Assembly (NCBI GenBank): GCA_903934745.1
Contig: CAIZOZ010000088.1
Span: 1-29,328 of the forward strand
Origin: an uncultured cyanobacterium
GTDB lineage: Bacteria; Cyanobacteriota; Cyanobacteriia; PCC-6307; Cyanobiaceae
Length of the DNA stretch: 29,328 nucleotides
Direction: 5' to 3'
Shown here: positions 14,851 to 21,761 of the stretch, one piece after another
Layout of the letters: each line of letters starts with the position of its first letter
Numbering within the stretch: the stretch's first letter is position 1
The notes under the pieces: generated by a model
What the model was told of the DNA's origin: nothing
Databases searched by the model: none
The model's input: the letters and a program-made list of their open reading frames with translations, nothing else
Made by a program: the position numbers and the translations under genes

Positions 14851-15843
14851 ATGGTTTCCTCCCCAGCTCCAGTTCCGGCCACCAGCACCGCGGCGATCCC
14901 GATCCGTTACATGCGCATCAGCCGCCATCGGCGTCTGGCCTGGATCGCCTCAGCCATCGCCTGTGGCCTCAGCCTGCTTGGCCTGGTGCTCTGCTGGCTC
15001 AATCCCACCATCGGATTGCCGCTGAAGCCGGGCCTTGATTTCACCGGTGGCACCCAGATCCAGGTGGAGCGTCGCTGTCAGAACGCCTGCGCTGAGCTCA
15101 GCGTCTCCCAGCTCCAGCAGCGCCTCAGCGATCTTTCGCTACCGGCTGTCCCCGGTGAGATCACTCCCAATCTCAGCAGTTCCTCGGTGCAGGTGCTCGA
15201 TGGCGGCCGCTCTTTGCTGCTGCGGCTACCGGCTCTGAGCGCTGAGCAGAGCACCGAGCTGATTGAAGGCCTCACGCCCGTCACCGGGCCGCTCAAGACC
15301 AGTGGCACTTCGATCAACACCATCGGCCCCACCCTGGGCTCGAGGTTGTTACGCGGCAGCATTGTGTCGCTGCTGGTTAGCTTCGCCGCGATTGCTGTCT
15401 ATATCAGCTTCATGTACAACGGCGTCTTTGCCTTTCTGGCCTTGCTCTGCCTCGCCCACGACGTGTTGATCACCTGTGGTGTCTTCGCCTGGCTGGGGCT
15501 GTTGCAGGGGATTGAGGTGGATTCACTGTTTGCTGTTTCACTGATCACTGTGGCGGGCTATTCGGTCACCGATACGGTCGTGATCTACGACCGTATCCGC
15601 GAGCAGCGCAAACTATTGGCTGATGTGCCTTTGATTGATCAGGTGGATGTGGCGGTCGATGCCACCCTCACCCGTTCGCTTTATACCTCGCTCACCACCC
15701 TGCTGCCCTTGTTCGGTCTGCTGTTTTTCGGCGGCAGCAGTCTGTTCTGGTTCGCGGTGGCCTTGATCATCGGCATCGCCGTGGGCAGCTGGTCCAGCAT
15801 CGGCCTGGCCCCCACCCTGCTGCCCGTGTTTTCACGCCGATGA
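14851..15843 (+). CDS. secF: Protein translocase subunit SecF
   Basis: A 330-residue partner of SecD. One N-terminal helix precedes LKPGLDFTGGTQIQV, the SecF counterpart of the SecD D1 motif. A P1 domain and five helices follow, with TVAGYSVTDTVVIYDRIREQ (Asp241) as the conserved fourth motif. The first 23 residues before RYMRISRHRR are variable, and a later start at Met 27 is possible. The TGA overlaps the ATG of the next small gene (ATGA at 15840). Confidence 0.95.
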   Translation: MVSSPAPVPATSTAAIPIRYMRISRHRRLAWIASAIACGLSLLGLVLCWLNPTIGLPLKPGLDFTGGTQIQVERRCQNACAELSVSQLQQRLSDLSLPAVPGEITPNLSSSSVQVLDGGRSLLLRLPALSAEQSTELIEGLTPVTGPLKTSGTSINTIGPTLGSRLLRGSIVSLLVSFAAIAVYISFMYNGVFAFLALLCLAHDVLITCGVFAWLGLLQGIEVDSLFAVSLITVAGYSVTDTVVIYDRIREQRKLLADVPLIDQVDVAVDATLTRSLYTSLTTLLPLFGLLFFGGSSLFWFAVALIIGIAVGSWSSIGLAPTLLPVFSRR

Positions 15844-16091
15844 ACTCGCAAGCGCCCAAGAGTCAGCGCTCCTGGTCGCTGTTGCCGCCGCTGCTGCTGC
15901 TGGCTCTGGGGGACCTGCGCGTTGATTTGCAGTTGCTGATCGATCATTTCACCGTCACCAGCTTGGTCACGGCGATGCGATCCCATCCGTTGGCGGTGGT
16001 GGTGTTACTGGCCCAACCTTCGCTCTGGCGTCGCTATGGCAAGCGGCAGCCCCAGGCAGGCGAGATCAGTGCCCGTCCCAGCGATCCATGA
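15840..16091 (+). CDS. Small membrane protein translationally coupled to secF
   Basis: An 83-residue protein starts at the ATGA that ends secF. It has a hydrophobic segment near residues 13-23 (SLLPPLLLLALGDL), a second at about 41-60 (LVTAMRSHPLAVVVLLAQPSLW) and a basic RRYGKRQPQ tail, so it is probably a one- or two-helix membrane protein. No named family is recognised. The overlap with secF suggests coupled translation and perhaps a role near the translocase; that is inference. Its last 26 bp overlap the 3' end of the convergent AI-2E gene. Confidence 0.6.
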   Translation: MNSQAPKSQRSWSLLPPLLLLALGDLRVDLQLLIDHFTVTSLVTAMRSHPLAVVVLLAQPSLWRRYGKRQPQAGEISARPSDP

Positions 16092-17073
16092 TGTCCCGCA
16101 CCAACACCTCCTCGCAAAGCACCTGCAGCACCACCACCAGGGGTAGGGCGAGCAGCAGGCCGGGTAATCCCAGCAGAGCGCCCAGACAGAGCTGAGACAT
16201 CAAGGCCACCGTGGGCAGCAGGTTGACCGTCCGCTTCAACAGCACCGGCGTGAGCAGGAACGCCTCCGCGTTCTGCAGCACCAGGCGCAGCACCAGCACC
16301 TGGAGCACCTTCGTCGGTGACACCAGCAGGGCCACCGCCAGTGGCATCAGGCTCGCGGCGGTGGGGCCAATCGTGGGCACAAAGGTGAGCAGCCCACACA
16401 CCAGGCCACTGAGCAGGGCCAGCGGCACCTTAAGCAGGGCCAGACCCGCCCAGGTGGTGAGAAAAACCACCACGCAGGAGAGCGTCATGCCGGCAAGCCA
16501 GCCTCCCAGCGCCTCGCGACATTCGCTCAGCAGGGTGGCCATGCGGGCGCGGTAGAAGGCCGGCGTCGCCGCCACCACCAGCCGCTGATGGCTGCGCGGA
16601 TCGAGCGCCATCAGGATGGCCAGCAGGGCCATCAGCAGCAGCTGGACGCTGGTGTTGGCCGCACCGCCAGCCACCCCGAGCACCTGGGCGCCGAGCGGCT
16701 GCAGCCGCTCCCAGTAGGTGCCGGAAGTGAGTTGGCGCTCCAGGTCGGGCAACCAGGGCACCTGGCTGCCGAGGGCCGCCAGGCGGTGGGTGAGCACCGG
16801 AAACAGCTGGATCAACTGCTGGATCTGCTGCAGCACCTCGGGCAGCAGCAGGTTGGAGATCTGCCAGCCCACCAGCACCAGCAGCACCAGCACGATCGCC
16901 AGGGCCGCGGGTCGGTTGAGGCGAAAGACGCGGCGTAGCAGGCTGATCGGCACATCCAGGGCCACCGCCAGCACCACTGCTCCGAACAGCACCAGCAGCA
17001 CCCAGCGCAGCTCCCACACCAGCAGCGACAGCACCACCAGTGCCAGGGCTCCCAGCAGGGTGCGGGCTTTCAT
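16066..17073 (-). CDS. AI-2E family transporter (first paralog)
   Basis: This 335-residue membrane protein is of the AI-2E/PerM type, with about eight helices. It has paired N-terminal helices, a long amphipathic segment (LQQIQQLIQLFPVLTHRLAAL) and the conserved C-terminal block GLLTFVPTIGPTAASLMPLAVALL ... LLTPVLLKRTVNLLPTVALMSQL. The family includes AI-2 exporters and Na+/H+ antiporters, so the substrate cannot be called. The start is ATG 17073, preceded by GGAGGAG six bases upstream. The upstream extension lacks any membrane character. ATGA links it to the upstream paralog. The 3' end overlaps the plus-strand gene by 26 bp. Confidence 0.88.
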   Translation of the reverse strand: MKARTLLGALALVVLSLLVWELRWVLLVLFGAVVLAVALDVPISLLRRVFRLNRPAALAIVLVLLVLVGWQISNLLLPEVLQQIQQLIQLFPVLTHRLAALGSQVPWLPDLERQLTSGTYWERLQPLGAQVLGVAGGAANTSVQLLLMALLAILMALDPRSHQRLVVAATPAFYRARMATLLSECREALGGWLAGMTLSCVVVFLTTWAGLALLKVPLALLSGLVCGLLTFVPTIGPTAASLMPLAVALLVSPTKVLQVLVLRLVLQNAEAFLLTPVLLKRTVNLLPTVALMSQLCLGALLGLPGLLLALPLVVVLQVLCEEVLVRDIMDRWDGH

Positions 17074-18155
17074 CGGCTCCTCCACTGCAGTTTCCACGGA
17101 TCGAGGATGTCGTGGATCAGCAGTTCCCTGATCAGCACCTGCAGGCATACAGCCAGGGGTAGGGCGAGCAGCAGCCCCAGAGGACCGAACACCACCGTGA
17201 ACAGCAGCTGGGCCATCAGGGTGAAGCCCGGCAGCAGATTCAGCTGGTGATGCATCACCGAGGGAGTGATCACATAGCTCTCCAGGCTCTGAACAACGAC
17301 GTACAGCACCAGCACCGCCACCGCCTTCCAAGGCTCCTCCAGCAGGGCCACGGACATCGGGAACAGGGTGCTGAGCGTGGGCCCGACGTTGGGAATCACA
17401 TTGAGCAGGCCGGCCAGCACCGCATTGGCGGCCACCAGCTTCACGCCCAGCAGCAGCAGCCCGATGGCGGCCAGCGTGCCAACACAGACGCAGCTGATCA
17501 GCACCCCCACCATCCAGGCACTGAGGGCCTCACCGCAGTGCAACAAGGCCTGTCGCAGGCGGCGGCGGTAAAAGGAGGGCGCCAGCAGCAGCAGCGCCTC
17601 CCGATAGGCCTCGGGCTGGGCGGCCACCATCAGGGCGACGGCCACCACAAACAAGCTCTGCAGCAGAGCGGTGCCAACGTTGCCGGCAAAGCCCAGCAGC
17701 TTCAGCAGGCCGCTGCCCAGGCCGCCACCCAGGCCGTTGGCGAGGCCACTCCCTCCGTCCGCGGGACGGCCGAAGCTGTCACTCAGCCAGCCAAAGCTGG
17801 GGTCTGCATTGCCGTAGACCATGCTCGTGGCCCGCTGCCACCCCTGGTGCAGCATCGACAGCAGCAGGCTGGCGGCCTGGGGCAGTTTCTCGATCAGTTG
17901 GCCGAATTGCTCGACGAACGGCGGCACGATCACGGCGCCAGCCACCGCCAGCACCAGCACCAACCCCAGCAGGCTCAGCAGCAGGGCCGCCAGCCGCGGC
18001 AGGCCCAGGCGCTGGCGCACGGCTCCCACCAGGGTGCAGAGGGCCATGGCCAGCACCACGGCCGCGAAGATCAGCAGCACGGCATGCCGCAGGCTCCACA
18101 GCAGCAGCAGCGCCGCCGCCAGGCCGATCAGTCCCAGCCACTGGCCGAATTTCAA
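17070..18155 (-). CDS. AI-2E family transporter (second paralog)
   Basis: This 361-residue paralog of its downstream neighbour shares the same C-terminal architecture: GLLNVIPNVGPTLSTLFPMSVALL ... VITPSVMHHQLNLLPGFTLMAQL, ending LLIHDILDPWKLQW against VLVRDIMDRWDGH in the neighbour. It has a Gly-rich insert (about residues 132-150, with LGGGLGSG) absent from the neighbour. The start is a TTG at 18155 that overlaps the psb28 stop (TTGA), and the stop overlaps the next start (ATGA). Both overlaps point to a single translationally coupled operon. Substrate unknown. Confidence 0.87.
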   Translation of the reverse strand: MKFGQWLGLIGLAAALLLLWSLRHAVLLIFAAVVLAMALCTLVGAVRQRLGLPRLAALLLSLLGLVLVLAVAGAVIVPPFVEQFGQLIEKLPQAASLLLSMLHQGWQRATSMVYGNADPSFGWLSDSFGRPADGGSGLANGLGGGLGSGLLKLLGFAGNVGTALLQSLFVVAVALMVAAQPEAYREALLLLAPSFYRRRLRQALLHCGEALSAWMVGVLISCVCVGTLAAIGLLLLGVKLVAANAVLAGLLNVIPNVGPTLSTLFPMSVALLEEPWKAVAVLVLYVVVQSLESYVITPSVMHHQLNLLPGFTLMAQLLFTVVFGPLGLLLALPLAVCLQVLIRELLIHDILDPWKLQWRSR

Positions 18156-18529
18156 GCGTCCGCTTCTCCCACGTCTTCGGTCCCTTCGTCGTCCTTGCCG
18201 GCGAAGCCGAGGTCATGACCGTCGGCGTAGCGCTGGGCGAAGCGCATGAAGCGTTCGAAATCGGCGGTGGTTTTCCAGGTGTAGGTGGCTTCGAGCGCAA
18301 AGGCCTTGCCATTGACGAAGCGAGCCTTGACCTCGCGGGTCACCAGTTCCCCCTCCTCATCGACCAGGAACATGCCGGTGATGTCGCCCATCGTTTCCGG
18401 GGCCAGGGCCACCGGCTCCTCGAACACAAACAGAGCCTGACCGGTCCGACCGTCGCGGGAACGGGTGAGCCGGATGTCGGGCACAACCGGTTCGTCCACT
18501 CCCCGAAAAAACTGAATGGCGGCGCCCAT
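18152..18529 (-). CDS. psb28: Photosystem II assembly protein Psb28
   Basis: This 125-residue protein starts MGAAIQFFRGVDEPVVPDIRLTRSRDG and includes GQALFVFEEP, MFLVDEEGELVTREVKARFVNGK and a C-terminal YTWKTTADFERFMRFAQRYADGHDLGF. These are characteristic of Psb28, a cytoplasmic-side factor that binds CP47-containing PSII assembly intermediates and is linked to chlorophyll delivery. The last 17 residues are a strongly acidic tail. The frame is open upstream, but ATG 18529 gives the standard N-terminus. It heads the operon with two AI-2E transporters and is divergent from gun4. Confidence 0.95.
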   Translation of the reverse strand: MGAAIQFFRGVDEPVVPDIRLTRSRDGRTGQALFVFEEPVALAPETMGDITGMFLVDEEGELVTREVKARFVNGKAFALEATYTWKTTADFERFMRFAQRYADGHDLGFAGKDDEGTEDVGEADA

Positions 18530-18670
18530 GACCTTCGGCAAAAACGGGATCCTAGGCAGGGCGATCACCCCGGACCCCCACGGCTGGTTTGGCGGGATTC
18601 TGATTGCCCTGACATAGTGGCTGGAAGCCGACGGCCCCCGGCCGCATGTCCCTTCGGCAGACCGTTCTCC

Positions 18671-19417
18671 ATGCTCTCCGGTCCCCCGGTCACCAGCACC
18701 GTCCGTGCCGATCAGCTGCTCGAACGCTTCCTCTCCGGTTCGCTGCGTCAGCGCCGCAGCCTGTTGGAGCTGATCGAGCAACGCCGCGACGAATTGCTGC
18801 CCCTGATCCCCGACCAACTGGATCGGTTGGATGCCACCGGCGATGACTGGGCCGCCGGGCTGCTGGTGCAGCTGCTGCTGGCGGCTGGTCCGGCCGGTCA
18901 GGGTGAGGCCTTTCTGGCCCGCTATCCGGCTGGTTGGCTGGCGGTCAGCAGTGCCGCCGGCCTTGATTACGCCCCGTTGCAGCGGCAGCTGATGCTGCTG
19001 CAGTTCGAGGATGCCGATCGGCTCACCAGCAGCATGCTGCGCCAACTGGCCGGCCCGGGCGCTGAACAGCGGGGCTATGTCTTTTACAGCGAGGTGGCGT
19101 CGATTCCCGGCGTCGACCTGGAATCGCTGGATCGGCTCTGGATTTGTTATTCGCGCGGACGCTTCGGCTTCTCGGTGCAGGGTCGGCTGTTGCAGGCTTG
19201 TAACGGTCAATGGGAACGGCTCTGGCCCCGACTGGGCTGGAAGCACGAAGGCCGCTGGACCCGCTACCCCGGTTCCTTCACTTGGTCGCTGGCGGCGCCC
19301 GAGGGCCACATGCCGCTGGTCAACCAGCTACGGGGCGTGCGGCTGATGGATGCCCTGCTTCAGCACCCGGCGTTGTTGCAGCGCAGCAACCCTGTCAGTG
19401 GCCGCCCATCGGGTTAA
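18671..19417 (+). CDS. gun4: GUN4, porphyrin-binding activator of Mg-chelatase
   Basis: GUN4 binds protoporphyrin IX and Mg-protoporphyrin and stimulates Mg-chelatase, the entry to chlorophyll synthesis. The 248-residue product has an N-terminal helical-bundle domain (about 1-130) and the GUN4 porphyrin-binding core from about residue 135: GYVFYSEVASIPGVDLESLDRLW, YSRGRFGFSVQ and FTWSLAAPEGHMPLVNQLRG. The ATG at 18671 is chosen because upstream sequence shows no domain. The 141-bp gap to psb28 must hold both promoters, but I cannot define boxes in it. Confidence 0.93.
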   Translation: MLSGPPVTSTVRADQLLERFLSGSLRQRRSLLELIEQRRDELLPLIPDQLDRLDATGDDWAAGLLVQLLLAAGPAGQGEAFLARYPAGWLAVSSAAGLDYAPLQRQLMLLQFEDADRLTSSMLRQLAGPGAEQRGYVFYSEVASIPGVDLESLDRLWICYSRGRFGFSVQGRLLQACNGQWERLWPRLGWKHEGRWTRYPGSFTWSLAAPEGHMPLVNQLRGVRLMDALLQHPALLQRSNPVSGRPSG

Positions 19418-19459
19418 GGTCGAAACAGTCCCGCAGTTGCCTGCAGGCCAACATTGCAT

Positions 19460-19903
19460 ATGCCGTTGCGCTGGGCCGATTTCATTACACCATCAACGCT
19501 GCAGTTGGCGCCCCTGGTGGAAATTCTGCTCGAGCCGGTCGAGTGTGGTGCCCGTTTAGCTGAACTGCAGCTGGGTCTGCATGAGGCTCTGGTCAATGCG
19601 GTGCGCCACGGCAACGGCTGCGATCCCGGCAAATGCCTGCGGGTGCGGCTGATCCAGACGCCCCGCTGGCTGGTCTGGCAGATCCAGGATGAGGGCCCCG
19701 GCGTGCCGAAGCCGGCTCGGCGGCAGGCCCTGCCGGAGGCGGTGGATGCCCTGGCCGGCCGCGGGCTGTTCCTGATCCACCACTGCTTCGACGACGTGCG
19801 TTGGAGTCGCCGCGGCAATCGCCTGCAACTGGCCGTGCGCCGGCCGGAGCCATCCCCGCTGGCCCTGTTCAGCGGCCGTGGCTGGGGCAGCCCGGATCGC
19901 TGA
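19460..19903 (+). CDS. RsbW-type anti-sigma factor / Ser-Thr kinase (HATPase_c_2)
   Basis: A 147-residue GHKL-fold protein. The N box is ELQLGLHEALVNAVRHGN (E42, N46, H50), the G1 box DEGPGVP (D78, G80, G82), and the G2 box GRGLFLI. These are the ATP-binding motifs of RsbW/SpoIIAB kinases, which bind a sigma factor and phosphorylate an anti-sigma antagonist. No STAS-domain antagonist, phosphatase or sigma gene is adjacent, so the partner is unknown. ATG 19460 is preferred over TTG 19454. Its last 35 bp overlap the convergent gene at 19869. Confidence 0.85.
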   Translation: MPLRWADFITPSTLQLAPLVEILLEPVECGARLAELQLGLHEALVNAVRHGNGCDPGKCLRVRLIQTPRWLVWQIQDEGPGVPKPARRQALPEAVDALAGRGLFLIHHCFDDVRWSRRGNRLQLAVRRPEPSPLALFSGRGWGSPDR

Positions 19904-20216
19904 CTTCGGCCTTCAACCAGCCGATCGCATGCTCCAGCAAGGCGATCGCTTCGAGCCGGGCCGCACTGGTGGCCCGGTCTGCTGGATGATCGGCGGCCAG
20001 CAGCTGCACCAGGGCGGCTGCCACCTGTTCGCTGGCCCGGCGACAACGCTGGGATTTGAGCGCATGCCAGTCGCGATCGTTGATCACCAGGTGCCGCTGC
20101 AGGCTCTGGGCCAGCTCCAGGGCTCCTTCGGGCCACTGTTGTCGATCCGCCTTCTGGGCGGGTTCGGTCTCGGTCAAGGGACTCACCACTGGACGCGCAC
20201 GGGGTTCGCGCACCAT
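19869..20216 (-). CDS. DUF6439-like small helical protein
   Basis: A 115-residue soluble protein. The core reads WPEGALELAQSLQRHLVINDRDWHALKSQRCRRASEQVAAALVQLLA, then ARLEAIALLEHAIGWLKAEVSDPGCPSHGR; it is almost entirely helical. I associate this pattern with a cyanobacterial family labelled DUF6439, from memory and unverified. The N-terminal 25 residues are low-complexity, so a later start is possible. It overlaps the anti-sigma gene tail to tail by 35 bp. Confidence 0.6.
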   Translation of the reverse strand: MVREPRARPVVSPLTETEPAQKADRQQWPEGALELAQSLQRHLVINDRDWHALKSQRCRRASEQVAAALVQLLAADHPADRATSAARLEAIALLEHAIGWLKAEVSDPGCPSHGR

Positions 20217-20266
20217 CCTGGCGCCTATGGGCGGACTGCTTCGGGTCTGCCGCCGAGGTTCTTGTC

Positions 20267-20557
20267 ATGCTCCGCCCCTCGCCGCGCTCTGCCCCTCGCC
20301 GCTGGCACTCTCCCCTCAGTCCACCGGGGGTGTTGCATCACCTGGCCGCCGTGCTGAGCCTCAGTCAGCGCCGGCCAGTGGCGGAGCCCTGCGGGGCCCT
20401 GATGCGGCGACGGCGCCAGCGCCTGGCCCTGGCCCAGCGCCTGCTGGATCCCCTGCCGGAATGGCTGGGATCCTCGCGGCGGGATGGGGAGATCTTCTGG
20501 CAGGGGCTGCGCTGGGGGGGACTGGGCTTGCTGCTGGCCTGGCTGCTGCAGCGCTAG
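20267..20557 (+). CDS. Small hypothetical protein with C-terminal membrane helix
   Basis: A 96-residue frame from ATG 20267; an internal ATG at 20402 would give 51 residues. The first part is Pro/Arg-rich and may not be translated. The second part (RRRRQRLALAQRLLDPLPEWLGSSRRDGEIFWQGLRWGGLGLLLAWLLQR) looks like a real protein: a basic helix, then a short C-terminal hydrophobic helix as in tail-anchored proteins. No family is recognised. Its stop TAG lies in a CTAG palindrome shared with the stop of the convergent methyltransferase. Confidence 0.5.
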   Translation: MLRPSPRSAPRRWHSPLSPPGVLHHLAAVLSLSQRRPVAEPCGALMRRRRQRLALAQRLLDPLPEWLGSSRRDGEIFWQGLRWGGLGLLLAWLLQR

Positions 20558-21642
20558 GCCGGTTTGCGGGCACTCCACACCCGGGTCATGAAGTGGGATT
20601 CGGCCGTGATCGCCTCGAACCCCGCCTGGCTGAGCCGCGTTTCAATCGAGTCACTGAGGTAGTCGCGGTAGTAAGGCTCATGGAAAACACGGCGGAAGTT
20701 TTCCATGGCCACCTTGAACTCGGGTGAATCCTGCAGTTGCACCGAATCGGCCAGCACCAGCACCCCACCCGGTTCGAGCAGGCGGAAGGCTTCGTCGATC
20801 ACGTTCTGGCGGGCCTGGGCCGGTAGTTCATGCAGCAGGAAAACACAGCTCACGGCCTGGAAGCAGCCATCGGCGAAGGGCATCGCCTCACCATTGCCCT
20901 GCACCAGTTGGGCCAGCTCGCCATTGAGCTGGGACAGCCAGCGATTGGCCTGACGCAGATAGGCACTGGAAAGGTCCAGCCCCACCAGCTGGGCCTGGGG
21001 CAGCGCCCCGCGCAGTTGGCGCAGGGTGCGGCCGGTGCCGGTGGCCACATCCAGCACCCGCAGCGAGCTGGCTGGGCGATGGGCAAAGGCCTCCAGACCG
21101 CGCCGCAATGGACCCAGGATGCGCCGTCGCATCGGATCGGCGGTGCCATTGAACAGAATCTCGACGCCGAGGTCGTAGAGCGCAGCGGAGTGGTCGCTGA
21201 GGTAGCCGTCGGTCTGGTGGTGGAAGTTCTGGAGGTAATAGTCCGGATAGGCCTCGTGGTTCACATCACTGGGTAGATCGCGCACCTTGCGCTCCTGTCG
21301 CCGCCGCCAGGTGAGCGGCAGATCAAGCCACAGCAGCGGATAGCGCGCCGCCCAATCGAGCCAGGGGGCATCGAACAGCAGCGAGGTGGGATAGAGGCCC
21401 TGCTGCGCCTCCTGCCAGTCCCGTTCGGTGAGCTGGTCCATGGCCTTGAGCAGGCGAGCGAGCAGCTCAGCCGGCAGCGGTTCGGTTTTCGGTTTGCCGT
21501 CTGGCGCCAGCAATCCCATCAAGCGACTGCTGGCCTCCTTATGGGCCTGGCCCATCAGGCTCTTGCCCTGCTGCATCGTCTGGTAAGCCAGCTTGGTGAG
21601 CGTTTCGGGCACGGAAGCGCGGCGGCGAACGATTGCCCCCAT
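20554..21642 (-). CDS. Class I SAM-dependent methyltransferase
   Basis: This 362-residue protein has a helical N-terminal region (about 1-190, with DLPLTWRRRQERKVRDLP and PDYYLQNFHHQTDGYLSDHSA) and a Rossmann methyltransferase domain. SAM motif I is VLDVATGTGRT (196-206). Further motifs are VGLDLSSAYL, the GNGEAMPFADGCFQAVSCVFLLHELP segment and LLEPGGVLVLADSVQ, which are UbiE/COQ5-like. The N-terminal PxYYxxNFHxQxxGYLS segment is a feature I associate with a cyanobacterial and plastid methyltransferase family. The substrate is unknown; a quinone or pigment is possible. A GTG at residue 11 is an alternative start. Confidence 0.85.
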   Translation of the reverse strand: MGAIVRRRASVPETLTKLAYQTMQQGKSLMGQAHKEASSRLMGLLAPDGKPKTEPLPAELLARLLKAMDQLTERDWQEAQQGLYPTSLLFDAPWLDWAARYPLLWLDLPLTWRRRQERKVRDLPSDVNHEAYPDYYLQNFHHQTDGYLSDHSAALYDLGVEILFNGTADPMRRRILGPLRRGLEAFAHRPASSLRVLDVATGTGRTLRQLRGALPQAQLVGLDLSSAYLRQANRWLSQLNGELAQLVQGNGEAMPFADGCFQAVSCVFLLHELPAQARQNVIDEAFRLLEPGGVLVLADSVQLQDSPEFKVAMENFRRVFHEPYYRDYLSDSIETRLSQAGFEAITAESHFMTRVWSARKPA

Positions 21643-21692
21643 TTCAACAGGTTCAACCGCGAACCGAGGGCCGCCATCACCGGTAGGCCAGC

Positions 21693-21717
21693 AAAAAGCC
21701 CCGGTGTCAGCCGGGGC
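21693..21717 (-). terminator. Intrinsic terminator of glnA
   Basis: On the minus strand GCCCCGG (21717-21711), loop CTGACA, CCGGGGC (21704-21698) form a perfect 7-bp stem, followed by TTTTTG. It lies 45 bp past the glnA stop and before the methyltransferase start, so it separates the two transcripts. Confidence 0.9.
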
Positions 21718-21761
21718 CCGCTCCTAGGCGTCACTCAGCGTTAACGGCAGCGCCCATGGCC

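Noticed and set aside
13573..14928. 451-residue minus-strand open frame
   Set aside because: It is antisense to secD and shows only Gly/Gln/Ala-rich composition without domain features.
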